Below are positions 55,518-64,000 of a DNA stretch of 64,000 bases, one piece after another. A program made the position numbers and the translations under genes. How positions within the stretch are numbered: position 1 is the stretch's first letter; every line of letters starts with the position of its first letter. The notes under the pieces were generated by a model. It made no database searches. It saw only the letters and a program-made list of their open reading frames with translations, and was not told the DNA's origin. The stretch is from Thermomonas fusca DSM 15424 (lineage in GTDB: Bacteria; Pseudomonadota; Gammaproteobacteria; Xanthomonadales; Xanthomonadaceae): positions 1-64,000 of the forward strand of contig NZ_AUIV01000009.1 in the NCBI RefSeq assembly GCF_000423885.1, in the 5' to 3' direction.

Positions 55518-57310
55518 ACGAAGACACTCCAACGGCGCAGAGCCTCGACCTTGGCGTGATCGGCAACGGCAGCTTCGCCGCGCTGATCGATGCGCGGGCG
55601 CGGGTGGTCTGGGCCTGCCTGCCGGCGTTCGACGGCGACCCGGCGTTTTGCGCGCTGCTGTCGCCACGCCAGCATCCGGGCGGCGACTTCGCCATCGAGC
55701 TGGAAGACTTCGAGCGTGCCGAGCAGCACTACATCGCCAATACCGCGGTGCTGCGCACGGTGCTGCACGACAGTCGCGGCGGCTCGGTGGAGATCATCGA
55801 CTTCGCACCGCGCTGGCACCAGAACGCGCGCTTCTACCGGCCGGTATCGCTGGTGCGGCGGATCACCCCGCTGGCCGGCACGCCGCGCATCCGGGTGCGG
55901 GCGCGGCCGCTGGCGGACTGGGGCGCGCGCATCCCGGACAGCACCTGGGGCAGCAACCACCTCCGCTGGCTGCTGCCGCAGATGACCCTGCGCCTGACCA
56001 CCGACGTGCCTGTCCGCTTCGTCCGCGAACAGCTGCCGTTCGTGCTGAACCACCGCCTGCACCTGGTGTTGGGGCCGGACGAGCCGCTGGCGCGCTCGAT
56101 CGACGGCTACGTGGAGGAAGCGTTGAACCGCACCTTGGACTACTGGCGCGAATGGGTGCGCTACCTGTCCATCCCGCTGGAGTGGCAGGACGCGGTGATC
56201 CGCAGCGCCATCACCCTGAAGCTGTGCCAGTACGAGGACAGCGGCGCGATCATCGCAGCGATGACTACCTCGATCCCGGAGGCGCCGGGGTCGTCGCGCA
56301 ACTGGGACTACCGCTATTGCTGGCTGCGCGACGCGGCCTTCGTGGTGCGCGTGCTCAACCGGCTGGGCGCGACCCGCAGCATGGAGGGGTTCCTGCGCTA
56401 CATCTTCGACATCGCCACCCACGACGGCAGCCTGCAGCCGCTGTATGGGATCGCCTTCGAGACCGCGCTGCACGAGGAGGAAGTGGCGTCCCTGGACGGG
56501 TACCGCGGCTGCGGCCCGGTGCGGCGCGGCAACCTGGCCTGGCTGCAGAAGCAGCACGACGTGTACGGCAGCGTGGTGCTGGCCACAACCCAGCTGTTCT
56601 TCGACCAGCGCCTGGCCGATCCGGGCGACATCGCCACCTTCGCCCGGCTGGAGCCGCTGGGCGAGCGCGCGTTCGCGCTTCACGACGTACCCGATGCCGG
56701 CCTGTGGGAGTTCCGCGGCCGCGCCGAGGTGCATACCTACACTGCGGCGATGTGCTGGGCCGCCTGCGATCGTCTGGCACGGGTGGCGGCCAAGCTCGGT
56801 CTTGCCGAGCGCTCACGCTACTGGCGCGAGCGCGCGGACAGCGTCCGCGCCAAGGTGCTGGAACGCGCGTGGCGCGAGGACGTCGGCTGGTTCAGTGCCT
56901 CGTTCGACAGCACGTATCTGGACGCCTCGCTGCTGCTGCTGGCCGACATCGGCCTGCTGCCGGCCGACGACCCGCGCTATGTCGCCACGGTGGAAGCGAT
57001 CGGACGCGAGCTCAAGCGCGGCGACGGGCTGTTCCGCTATGTCGCCGCGGACGACTTCGGCGTGCCGGAAACCAGCTTCACCATCTGCATGTTCTGGTAC
57101 ATCGACGCGCTGGCGGCGATCGGCCGCCACGACGAGGCGCGGCAGCTGTTCGAACGCGTACTCGCGCGCCGCAACCACCTTGGCCTGCTGTCGGAGGACA
57201 TGGCCTTCGAGGACGGCGAGGCCTGGGGCAACTTCCCGCAGGCGTACTCGCATGTGGGCCTGATCATGGCGGCGATGCGGCTGTCGCGGCCATGGACGGA
57301 GGCGCTGTGA
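55514..57310 (+). CDS. Glycoside hydrolase family 15 protein
   Basis: A 598-residue GH15 enzyme. The GH15 core has NWDYRYCWLRDAAF, the acid/base regions EFRGRAEVHTYTAAMCWAA and EDGEAWGNFPQAYSHVGLI, and (alpha/alpha)6-type helices. GH15 members are glucoamylases or trehalases; here it sits between otsB and otsA with ATGA and GTGA overlaps, so a role in trehalose turnover is likely. There is no signal peptide, so it is cytosolic. Confidence 0.93.
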   Translation: MNEDTPTAQSLDLGVIGNGSFAALIDARARVVWACLPAFDGDPAFCALLSPRQHPGGDFAIELEDFERAEQHYIANTAVLRTVLHDSRGGSVEIIDFAPRWHQNARFYRPVSLVRRITPLAGTPRIRVRARPLADWGARIPDSTWGSNHLRWLLPQMTLRLTTDVPVRFVREQLPFVLNHRLHLVLGPDEPLARSIDGYVEEALNRTLDYWREWVRYLSIPLEWQDAVIRSAITLKLCQYEDSGAIIAAMTTSIPEAPGSSRNWDYRYCWLRDAAFVVRVLNRLGATRSMEGFLRYIFDIATHDGSLQPLYGIAFETALHEEEVASLDGYRGCGPVRRGNLAWLQKQHDVYGSVVLATTQLFFDQRLADPGDIATFARLEPLGERAFALHDVPDAGLWEFRGRAEVHTYTAAMCWAACDRLARVAAKLGLAERSRYWRERADSVRAKVLERAWREDVGWFSASFDSTYLDASLLLLADIGLLPADDPRYVATVEAIGRELKRGDGLFRYVAADDFGVPETSFTICMFWYIDALAAIGRHDEARQLFERVLARRNHLGLLSEDMAFEDGEAWGNFPQAYSHVGLIMAAMRLSRPWTEAL

Positions 57311-58683
57311 GCCGGCTGGTGGTGGTGTCCAACCGCGTTGCATTGCCCGGCGAAAGCGCGCCCGGCGGGCTGGCGGTGGGGCTGCAGGCGGCGTTGGCGG
57401 CGCGCGGCGGGCTGTGGTTCGGCTGGAGCGGCAAGACCGCGCGCGAGGGCAGCGGTGCGCTGCACGAGCAGACCGACGGCGGCATCCGGTACGTCACCCT
57501 GGACCTGTCGCGGCAGGACGTGGCGGCCTACTACAACGGCTTCTCCAACCGCACGCTGTGGCCACTGCTGCACTTCCGCCTGGACCTGGTGGACTACGCG
57601 CGCGAAACCCGCGCCGGCTACCGCCGGGTCAACGCGCTGTTCGCCGAGCGGCTGGCGCCGCTGCTGCGCGACGACGACACCGTGTGGATCCACGACTACC
57701 ACCTGATCCCGCTGGCGGCGATGCTGCGCGAACGCGGCGTGGGTTGCCGGATCGGCTTTTTCCTGCACGTGCCGATGCCGTCGGCGGACATCGCCGCCTC
57801 GCTGCCCGACCACGCGCAGCTGTTCGGCGCGCTGTTCGCCCACGACCTGGTCGGCTTCCAGACCCGGCGCGATGCCGAGCGCTTCCGCAGTTACGCGCGG
57901 CTGTTCGGTGGCGCGACTCTCGTCGGCGATGATGGTTTGCGCCTGCCCGACGGGCGCAGCGTCCGCGTCGGCGCCTTCCCCATCGGCATCGATGCACGCC
58001 GGATCGCCAGCCAGGCTGCGGCTGCCGTGTCCAAGCCGGCGGTGCGCAAGCTGCGCGCCAGCATGGGCGGGCGCGAGCTGGCCATCGGCGTGGACCGGCT
58101 GGACTATTCCAAGGGCCTGCCGGAGCGCTTCCGAGGTTTTTCCCGTTACCTGGAGCGCTATCCCGAGGATCGCGGGCGCATGACCTTCCTGCAGATCGCG
58201 CCGGTCTCGCGCGGCGAGGTGCAGGAATACCGGCTGCTGCGCGACCAGCTGGAGGGTATCGCCGGCCACATCAACGGCACCCATGCTGACCCGGAGTGGA
58301 CGCCGCTGCGCTACGTCAACCGAAACTTCGCCCATGCCACGCTGACAGGTTTCTACCGGCTGGCCGCGATCGGCGTGGTGACGCCGCTGCGCGACGGCAT
58401 GAATCTGGTGGCGAAGGAGTATGTGGCCTCGCAGGACCCGGAGAACCCGGGCGTGCTGCTGCTGTCGATGTTTGCCGGTGCCGCCGCCGAGCTGGAAGGG
58501 GCGCTGCTGGTGAATCCGCACGATCTCGATGGGGTGGCCGACGCGTTCGCGCGCGCCGCGGCGATGCCGCTGGCGGAGCGGCGCGAGCGCTGGCGGTCGA
58601 TGATGGCGCCGGTGGCGCGCTACGACATCCACGCCTGGTGCGAGGACTTCTTGGCCACGCTGCGCGCCGCGCCGCGCAGCTGA
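57307..58683 (+). CDS. otsA: Trehalose-6-phosphate synthase
   Basis: A 458-residue GT20 glycosyltransferase that makes trehalose 6-phosphate from UDP-glucose and glucose 6-phosphate. GTG 57307 overlaps the GH15 stop (GTGA). Conserved motifs: SNRVALP and GGLAVGL near the start, HDYHLIPLAAMLR, FFLHVPMPS, VDRLDYSKGLPERF, and TPLRDGMNLVAKEY at the C-terminal nucleotide-binding side. The order otsB-GH15-otsA is common in Xanthomonadaceae. Confidence 0.96.
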   Translation: MSRLVVVSNRVALPGESAPGGLAVGLQAALAARGGLWFGWSGKTAREGSGALHEQTDGGIRYVTLDLSRQDVAAYYNGFSNRTLWPLLHFRLDLVDYARETRAGYRRVNALFAERLAPLLRDDDTVWIHDYHLIPLAAMLRERGVGCRIGFFLHVPMPSADIAASLPDHAQLFGALFAHDLVGFQTRRDAERFRSYARLFGGATLVGDDGLRLPDGRSVRVGAFPIGIDARRIASQAAAAVSKPAVRKLRASMGGRELAIGVDRLDYSKGLPERFRGFSRYLERYPEDRGRMTFLQIAPVSRGEVQEYRLLRDQLEGIAGHINGTHADPEWTPLRYVNRNFAHATLTGFYRLAAIGVVTPLRDGMNLVAKEYVASQDPENPGVLLLSMFAGAAAELEGALLVNPHDLDGVADAFARAAAMPLAERRERWRSMMAPVARYDIHAWCEDFLATLRAAPRS

Positions 58684-58699
58684 ATCGCCCCGCGGGCCG

Positions 58700-59503
58700 C
58701 TAGCGGCCCTGCCCGGCGCGACGCTGCTGCTTGTCGTCGCGGACCTTGCCGGCGGCGATCATGCTGCGCGCACCGATGATCATTTCGGTCATCCACGCTT
58801 CCAGCACTTCGGTGTACTGGCGCTGCGCGGGCTTGCCGCTGAAACCATGGTCGGCGCCGGGGATCAGCCGGCGGGTCAGCGAGCGGGTCGAATGGAAGGC
58901 GCGCGCGTAGTTGTCGATGACCGCCTGCGGCAGGATCTCGTCGTGTTCGGCCTGCACCAGCAGGACATCGCCGGTGAAGGCCGCGCAGGCGCGCAGTACG
59001 CGGTTGTCGTCCGCGTCCACCTCGCGGCGACGGTAGCGGAACAGTTCCGGGTCGTCGTGCAGGCGTGCCTTCGGCAGGTCCCAGTCGCGGTCCAGGTACA
59101 GCGCCGGCGAACGCAGCGCCAACCAGCGCACCGGCCGCATTTCCGACAGCAGCGCCGTCAGGTAGCCGCCGTAGCTGACGCCGACCAGAGCGATGGCGCC
59201 GGCATCCACCTGCGGCTGGCCCACCAGCCAGTCGTAGGTGGCGCAGAGGTCGTGCAGGTTCTGCGCGCGGGTGATGGTTTCCTTGCGCGCCGCGTTGGCG
59301 CGGTGGCCGCGCAGGTCGAAGGTCAGGCATACGCTGCCCAGGCCGGCGAGCTGCTTGGCGCGGCTGAGATCCTGCTCCTGGTTGCCGCCCCAGCCGTGCA
59401 CGAACAGGATGCCGGGCAGCTCCGGCCGCGGCGCCAGCAAGGTGGCATCGACCGCATCGTCGGGTTCGACCGCGATGGAAAACCGGTTGAGGTGGATGTC
59501 CAT
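58700..59503 (-). CDS. Alpha/beta hydrolase
   Basis: A 267-residue hydrolase with HGWGGNQ as the oxyanion loop, the nucleophile elbow GVSYGGY, catalytic Asp in AEHDEILP and His in GADHGFSG. No signal peptide. The substrate is unknown; related proteins act on esters or peptides. It is convergent with otsA with a 16-base gap. Confidence 0.9.
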   Translation of the reverse strand: MDIHLNRFSIAVEPDDAVDATLLAPRPELPGILFVHGWGGNQEQDLSRAKQLAGLGSVCLTFDLRGHRANAARKETITRAQNLHDLCATYDWLVGQPQVDAGAIALVGVSYGGYLTALLSEMRPVRWLALRSPALYLDRDWDLPKARLHDDPELFRYRRREVDADDNRVLRACAAFTGDVLLVQAEHDEILPQAVIDNYARAFHSTRSLTRRLIPGADHGFSGKPAQRQYTEVLEAWMTEMIIGARSMIAAGKVRDDKQQRRAGQGR

Positions 59504-59622
59504 CGCCGAATCCGTTCGCGCCCGCCGTCACTTCGCGCCCAGCGGGGCGTCGCCGGCGCGCGTGCGGCAGCCATCATGCTGGTGCTGCATCGACATTCCC
59601 CGGGCAGCTGTGGGCGCAGCCG

Positions 59623-60054
59623 TCAGTGCGGCAGGCCCGGTTCCGAGACCTTGCTGACCACTTCCGCGGTCGCGCTGTCCTTGCCGGCCAACGCCAGGTC
59701 GGCGATCGACACGATGCCGGACAGGCGGCCGTCGTCGTCCACGATCGGCACACGGCGGATCTTTTCCGATTCCATCAGCTTGGTGCATTCCTGCAGGCTG
59801 GTATTGGTGTTCACCGTCTTGCACGGCGCGCTCATCGCGTCGCCGGCGATGCTGGAGGCTTCGAAATGGCCGGTGGCGACGATGCGCACGGCGACGTCGC
59901 GGTCGGTCACGAACCCGAGCGGCTTGCCTTCCATGTCCACCACCGGGATGCCGCCGCAGTCGTTGTCGATCATCAGCCGCGCCACCGCGTGCAACGGCGT
60001 GTCGATACGACAGAAGGCGGGGTTGCTGGTCATGATGGAACTCACGTTCTGCAT
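59623..60054 (-). CDS. CBS-domain protein
   Basis: A 143-residue protein of two CBS domains (VSSIMTSNPAFCRIDTPLHA; GGIPVVDMEGKPLGFVTDRD; RRVPIVDDDGRLSGIVSIAD). CBS pairs bind adenosine nucleotides and act as energy sensors; stand-alone CBS proteins are often stress-induced. CAGGAG precedes ATG 60054. Divergent from the ferritin-like gene. Confidence 0.92.
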   Translation of the reverse strand: MQNVSSIMTSNPAFCRIDTPLHAVARLMIDNDCGGIPVVDMEGKPLGFVTDRDVAVRIVATGHFEASSIAGDAMSAPCKTVNTNTSLQECTKLMESEKIRRVPIVDDDGRLSGIVSIADLALAGKDSATAEVVSKVSEPGLPH

Positions 60055-60374
60055 GGGCGTACTCCTGCTGGGGGGCGTCACAGGATTGCGCGCCGCGGGT
60101 TGCAGCGGCGTGAACGTTGCAGCCCTTGTCGCGGCTTGTTCAGCGGGTCTTTCGCCGGCGCTTGCCGGGTGCGAAAACGCTGCGCGCGGAAGCAGCGGAT
60201 GCACGCTTCCCTCACGGCGCACGACGGCCGGTAGCGTCGCGGACGCTAGCATGGGAGTTGCGGCAGTTGACCGGCAGCGGCCTGCATCGGATCAGCCCGT
60301 CGCAGCCGCATTGACCGCGCCTGCACACCGGCAGGCCTACAACCACTCTTCCCCCAAACCGCAGGAGAACCACC
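60055..60374. other. Divergent promoter region between CBS and ferritin-like genes
   Basis: A 320-base GC-rich non-coding stretch holding both promoters. It contains the perfect 7-base inverted repeat TAGCGTC/GACGCTA (60232-60238 and 60242-60248), a possible operator about 130 bases upstream of the ferritin-like ATG. TTGACC appears near 60268 and 60313 without a convincing -10. No coding frame was recognised. Confidence 0.4.
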
Positions 60375-60977
60375 ATGGCCAAGCAGGCAGAGAGCCGTCA
60401 GATCCACGAACTGTTGTTGCAGGCGCTGGAGACCGAGCGCGGCGGCATCCAGATCTATACCGCCGCCATCGAGGCCGCGCAGAACAAGGATCTGCGCAAG
60501 GAGTGGAAGCACTACCTGGAGCAGACCACCAACCACGAGCGCATCCTCACCGACGTGTTCGCCCAGCTGGGCATGGACACCGAGGAGATGAGCCCTGGTC
60601 GCGAAGTGGTGGCCGGGCTGGGCGCGGCGCTGGTGGATTCGATCAACGCCGCGATGGCAGCCGGCAACCCGGCCGCGGCCGAGATCGTCGCCGCCGAATG
60701 CGTGGTGCTGGCCGAAACCAAGGACCATCTGAACTGGGAGCTGATCGGCAAGGTCGGGGAGACCCGCGCCAGCGGCGCGAAGCTGCTGAAGCAGGCCTAC
60801 GAGGAAGTGGAGAACCAGGAGGACGAGCACCTCTACCACACCAAGGGCTGGTGCCGTGAGCTGTGGATCCAGGCGCTGGGCATGCCGGCCGTGCTGCCGC
60901 CGCCGGAGGAAGTGAAGAAGGTGCAGACCGCCATCGGCGCGGCGCGCGCGGAGCACGCGCGCGACCAGATGATGTGA
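60375..60977 (+). CDS. Ferritin-like diiron protein
   Basis: A 200-residue four-helix protein of the ferritin-like superfamily. Possible diiron ligands lie in ALETERGGIQIY (Glu), TTNHERIL (Glu/His), AECVVLAETKDHLNWEL and NQEDEHLYH. It resembles stress-related ferritin-like proteins, not classical ferritin or bacterioferritin. CAGGAG precedes the ATG. It lies ten bases before ligD, so the two are co-transcribed. Confidence 0.88.
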   Translation: MAKQAESRQIHELLLQALETERGGIQIYTAAIEAAQNKDLRKEWKHYLEQTTNHERILTDVFAQLGMDTEEMSPGREVVAGLGAALVDSINAAMAAGNPAAAEIVAAECVVLAETKDHLNWELIGKVGETRASGAKLLKQAYEEVENQEDEHLYHTKGWCRELWIQALGMPAVLPPPEEVKKVQTAIGAARAEHARDQMM

Positions 60978-60987
60978 TGCCGCGGGC

Positions 60988-63510
60988 GTGAGCCTCGTCG
61001 AATACCGGCGCAAGCGCGAGTTCTCGAAGACGCGGGAACCCGCGCCCGGTCGGTCCGCTGGGTCGGCAAAGCGCACCATCTTCGTGGTGCAGCTGCACCA
61101 TGCCTCGCGCCGGCATTACGACTTCCGCCTGCAGGTGGGCGGGGTGCTGAAGAGCTGGGCAGTGCCGAAGGGGCCCAGCTTCGACCCGGCGGTGAAGCGG
61201 ATGGCGGTGGAAGTGGAAGACCATCCGCTGACCTACGCCGGCTTCGAGGGCGACATCCCCAAGGGCCAGTACGGCGGCGGCCACGTCGCCCGGTTCGACG
61301 CCGGCTACTGGTCCACCGACGGCGACGCCCAGGCGCAGCTGGCCAAGGGCCATCTGCGCTTCGAGCTGTTCGGCGACAAGCTCAAGGGCGGCTGGCATCT
61401 GGTCCGCTCCAGCAAGCCCGGTCGGCAGGTGCAGTGGCTGCTGTTCAAGGACAAGGACGGCTACGCGGGCGCGCTGGAAGCGGACGACCTGCTGGGCGAC
61501 GTGACCTCCGCGCCGGCCGCCGACATCAAGCGCGCCGGTGCAGGCAAGCCGGCCAAGGCGCAGCGCACCACGCCGCCGGCAGCGGCGAAACGGCGCCGCA
61601 AGCGCGACTGGTCGAAGCGCGCGCTGCAGCTGCCCGGGGCGAAGCCATTGCGTTTCCACGGCGGCTACTTCGCGCCGCAGCTGGCCCAGCTGGGTGATGC
61701 GCCGCCGGCCGGCGACGATTGGCTGCACGAGCTGAAATGGGACGGCTACCGCCTGCTGGTGGCGGTGGCCGATGGCAAGGCGCGGCTGTATTCGCGCAAC
61801 GCGCTGGACTGGTCTCCGAAGCTGCCGGAGATCGTGGCCGCCATCGAGGCGCTGAAGCTCGGCGACGCCGCGCTGGACGGCGAGCTGATCGCCGGCAGCG
61901 GCAGCAAGGTCGATTTCAACCTGCTGCAGGCCACCCTGTCCGGCGACAGGAACGCCAGCCTGTCGCTGGTGCTGTTCGACCTGCTGCACCTGGACGGCGT
62001 GGACGTGTCCGGCGCGCCGCTGGTCGAGCGCAAGGCGCTGCTGGAGGCCGTTCTGGACACGCCGCCGCCGCACCTGGCCTACAGCTCGCACGTGCTGGGC
62101 GAGGGCGAGCGCGCCTGGCGGCTGGCCTGCGAACAGGACTTCGAAGGCATCGTGTCGAAGCGTGCGGACCGCGCCTACCACCCCGGCCGCTCGCCGGAAT
62201 GGCGCAAGACCAAGCACGTGCTTGCCGACGAATTCGCGGTGGTCGGCTACAGCGCGCCGAAGGGCAGCCGCGTCGGCATTGGTGCGCTGCTGCTGGCCAC
62301 GCCGGAAGGGCGCGGCTGGCGCTACGTCGGCCGGCTGGGCAGCGGCTTCAGCGACGCGCTGCTGCTGCAGCTGGCAAAGCAACTGGGCGAAGGCCAACGC
62401 GAACCGACCGCGCGGGTGGAGGTGGGCGATCCCGAACTGCGCCGCGCGCGCTGGGTCGCGCCGCAGCTGGTGGTGGAAGCGAACTATCGTGGCATCGGCG
62501 GCAACGGCCTGCTGCGGCAGGCCTCGCTGAAGGCGATGCGTGCCGACAAGACCGCAGCCGACCTGCACGACCGCGACCGCGCGCCGGCTTCCACGGCGAA
62601 GACCGAGGGCAAGACCATGGCCAGCAAGAAGGCAACGGAAGAGGCGATCGTCGTCACCCATCCGCAGCGGGTGGTGTTTCCCGACGACGGCATCCGCAAG
62701 CAGCAGGTGTTCGACTACTACCGCAGCATGCTGCCGTGGCTGCTGCCGGAAATCGCCGGCCGCCCGCTCTCGATCGTGCGTTGCCCGCAAGGCGCGGCGC
62801 GGCCGTGCTTTTTCCAGAAGCACGGCGGCGCCGGCATGCAACAGGTGGACAGCCTGCGCCTGCGCGAGGAGTCCGGCGCGCAAGAGGACTACCTGGTGGT
62901 GCGCGATGCCGCCGGCCTGCTGGAGCTGGTGCAGTTCAACGCGCTGGAGTTCCACCCCTGGGGCGCGCAGGCCGCCGATCCCGAGCGCGCCGACCGGCTG
63001 GTGTTCGACCTCGATCCCGGCCCGGACGTGGCGTGGAAGGAAGTCGTCGCGGCGGCGCGCACGCTGCGCAAGCGGCTGCAGGAACTGGGCCTGGCCAGCT
63101 GGCTGCGCACCTCCGGCGGCAAGGGCCTGCACGTGGTGGTGCCGCTGCGGCCGGCTTTCGCATGGCCGCAGGCGAAGGCGTTCGCGCACGGTTTCGCCGA
63201 GGCGCTGGCGGCTTCCGAGCCGCTGAAGTTCGTCGCCACCGCGTCCAAGCAGGTGCGCAAGGGCCGGATCTTCGTGGACTACCTGCGCAACAGCCGCGGC
63301 GCCACCAGCGTGGCCTCGTTCTCTCTGCGCGCGCGCACCGGCGCGCCGGTGGCGATGCCGATCCGCTGGGAAGAGTTGGGGCGGCTGAAGGGCCCGGCGC
63401 AGTTCACCCTGCGCAACGCGGCGGCGCGGATGCGGCGGCTGCGCGCGCATCCGTGGGCCGGCATCGACGATGTGCAGCAGGACCTGTCGCGGATCGTCGA
63501 TCCTGGCTGA
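60988..63510 (+). CDS. ligD: DNA ligase D (phosphoesterase-ligase-polymerase)
   Basis: An 840-residue NHEJ enzyme. Domain order: 3'-phosphoesterase (about 25-160; VVQLHHASRRHYDFRLQ, VPKGPSFDP), ATP-dependent ligase (about 225-440; catalytic Lys250 in ELKWDGYR, DGELIA and EGIVSKR motifs) and a primase-type polymerase (about 550-840; DYYRSM and FDLDPGPD). GTG 60988 starts MSLVEYRRKREFSKT, the family start. No ku gene is present in the window although LigD normally works with Ku. Co-transcribed with the ferritin-like gene. Confidence 0.95.
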   Translation: MSLVEYRRKREFSKTREPAPGRSAGSAKRTIFVVQLHHASRRHYDFRLQVGGVLKSWAVPKGPSFDPAVKRMAVEVEDHPLTYAGFEGDIPKGQYGGGHVARFDAGYWSTDGDAQAQLAKGHLRFELFGDKLKGGWHLVRSSKPGRQVQWLLFKDKDGYAGALEADDLLGDVTSAPAADIKRAGAGKPAKAQRTTPPAAAKRRRKRDWSKRALQLPGAKPLRFHGGYFAPQLAQLGDAPPAGDDWLHELKWDGYRLLVAVADGKARLYSRNALDWSPKLPEIVAAIEALKLGDAALDGELIAGSGSKVDFNLLQATLSGDRNASLSLVLFDLLHLDGVDVSGAPLVERKALLEAVLDTPPPHLAYSSHVLGEGERAWRLACEQDFEGIVSKRADRAYHPGRSPEWRKTKHVLADEFAVVGYSAPKGSRVGIGALLLATPEGRGWRYVGRLGSGFSDALLLQLAKQLGEGQREPTARVEVGDPELRRARWVAPQLVVEANYRGIGGNGLLRQASLKAMRADKTAADLHDRDRAPASTAKTEGKTMASKKATEEAIVVTHPQRVVFPDDGIRKQQVFDYYRSMLPWLLPEIAGRPLSIVRCPQGAARPCFFQKHGGAGMQQVDSLRLREESGAQEDYLVVRDAAGLLELVQFNALEFHPWGAQAADPERADRLVFDLDPGPDVAWKEVVAAARTLRKRLQELGLASWLRTSGGKGLHVVVPLRPAFAWPQAKAFAHGFAEALAASEPLKFVATASKQVRKGRIFVDYLRNSRGATSVASFSLRARTGAPVAMPIRWEELGRLKGPAQFTLRNAAARMRRLRAHPWAGIDDVQQDLSRIVDPG

Positions 63511-63736
63511 GGCGCCGCTGCCGGCCATGCAGGGCGCGCGCCCGCCACATTCACGCCCTCAGCAGGCGGCGACGCGGCGCGCGCAGCGGTTGCACGGTAG
63601 CGCGCAGAAGCCGGAACGCTGAACAAGCTGCAACGGCGGGAAAAATCTGCGCTGAATGGGTGGTGTGCGCGCGAACCCTGTCGGCATCGATGGTGGGATG
63701 ATGGCCGACTAGGGAAACCGGCAGGATGGAGCGCAC

Positions 63737-64000
63737 ATGCGTGATCTTCTTGGACTGCGCGTACTCGTGGTGGAACCCGACAGGACGCTGGCCTTCGTGC
63801 TGGCGGATGCTCTGACCCTGGCCGGCGCTCGCGTCGTGGCGATGTGCTCGAACCTGAGCGAAGCCGCGCGCGGACGCGAAACGCCGCAGGCGCTGGTGGT
63901 GGGCACGCGCTCGACCGGGAACCCGGAAGCCGCCGCGCGCGATGCGCAACGCTGGGGGCTGCCTTTCCTGCTGACCTGTGACCGGCCGGTTTCGGTGGGC
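63737..64000 (+). CDS. Receiver-like protein, N-terminal part (cut by window end)
   Basis: Eighty-eight codons are visible from ATG 63737, with GGATGGAG upstream. The start LRVLVVEPDRTLAFVLADAL resembles a response-regulator receiver (VVEPD is a variant of the acidic pair). The place of the phospho-acceptor reads ALVVGTRSTGNP, with no Asp, so it may be a degenerate receiver. The rest of the protein lies beyond the window. Confidence 0.7.
   Translation, partial: MRDLLGLRVLVVEPDRTLAFVLADALTLAGARVVAMCSNLSEAARGRETPQALVVGTRSTGNPEAAARDAQRWGLPFLLTCDRPVSVG

Noticed and set aside
60643..63528. A 961-codon minus-strand frame
   Set aside because: It is antisense to ligD and the ferritin-like gene; the ligase motifs are clearly on the plus strand.

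Overview
The window is a 64 kb chromosomal stretch of a GC-rich gammaproteobacterium. The gene set points to the Lysobacteraceae/Xanthomonadaceae (Lysobacter, Pseudoxanthomonas, Luteimonas or Thermomonas type): several TonB-dependent receptors, many exported metallopeptidases, a SUF operon led by an Rrf2 regulator, an otsB-GH15-otsA cluster, LigD and an intracellular PHA depolymerase. This placement is inferred from family knowledge; no search was run. No rRNA, tRNA or CRISPR array was seen.

Layout. (1) 1-9.6 kb is accessory DNA. The 3' end of an IS1595-family transposase with its terminal repeat (1-308) is followed by a minus-strand operon: TonB-dependent receptor, S9 prolyl-oligopeptidase-like enzyme, TPR/Sel1-like exported protein. 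At 6451 a second IS1595-type terminus begins in the same orientation, carries about 33 transposase codons, and is fused to the 3' end of a decayed second receptor gene that also has an in-frame TAG. The operon has visibly lower GC than the core (57-62% in two 60-base samples, 77% in a core sample). (2) 9.6-24.5 kb is housekeeping and envelope: mrp/apbC, dcd, HIT, dienelactone hydrolase, rimO, a small iron-permease-like protein, MBL RNase-like protein, an active/inactive M16 peptidase pair, an M13 lipoprotein peptidase, an EptA-like lipid A transferase, and a porin with a small phosphate-binding-like protein. (3) 24.5-30.5 kb is the minus-strand SUF operon rrf2-sufB-[67-aa protein-nucleotidyltransferase]-sufC-sufD-sufS, with an unusual two-gene insert. 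(4) 30.5-45.3 kb holds an esterase, SET-domain protein, EF-G-like GTPase, glycine-zipper protein, orphan response regulator, M1-type peptidase with a membrane partner, GFA protein, and a TPR-sulfotransferase followed by a TonB-dependent receptor. (5) 45.3-53.3 kb holds a cyclophilin, PHA depolymerase, methyltransferase, HemJ/CopD-like protein, alkaline phosphatase, dicarboxylate symporter and YcgR. (6) 53.5-64 kb looks like a stress locus: DUF3182 (possible ATP-grasp), otsB-GH15-otsA, alpha/beta hydrolase, CBS protein, ferritin-like protein, LigD, and the start of a receiver-like gene cut by the window end.

How genes work together: receptor plus exported peptidases suggest peptide scavenging; the SUF operon builds Fe-S clusters under Rrf2 control, and those clusters are used by clients such as Mrp and RimO; the trehalose, ferritin and LigD group fits starvation or desiccation survival. 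Most adjacent same-strand genes overlap by 1-4 bases, which indicates translational coupling.
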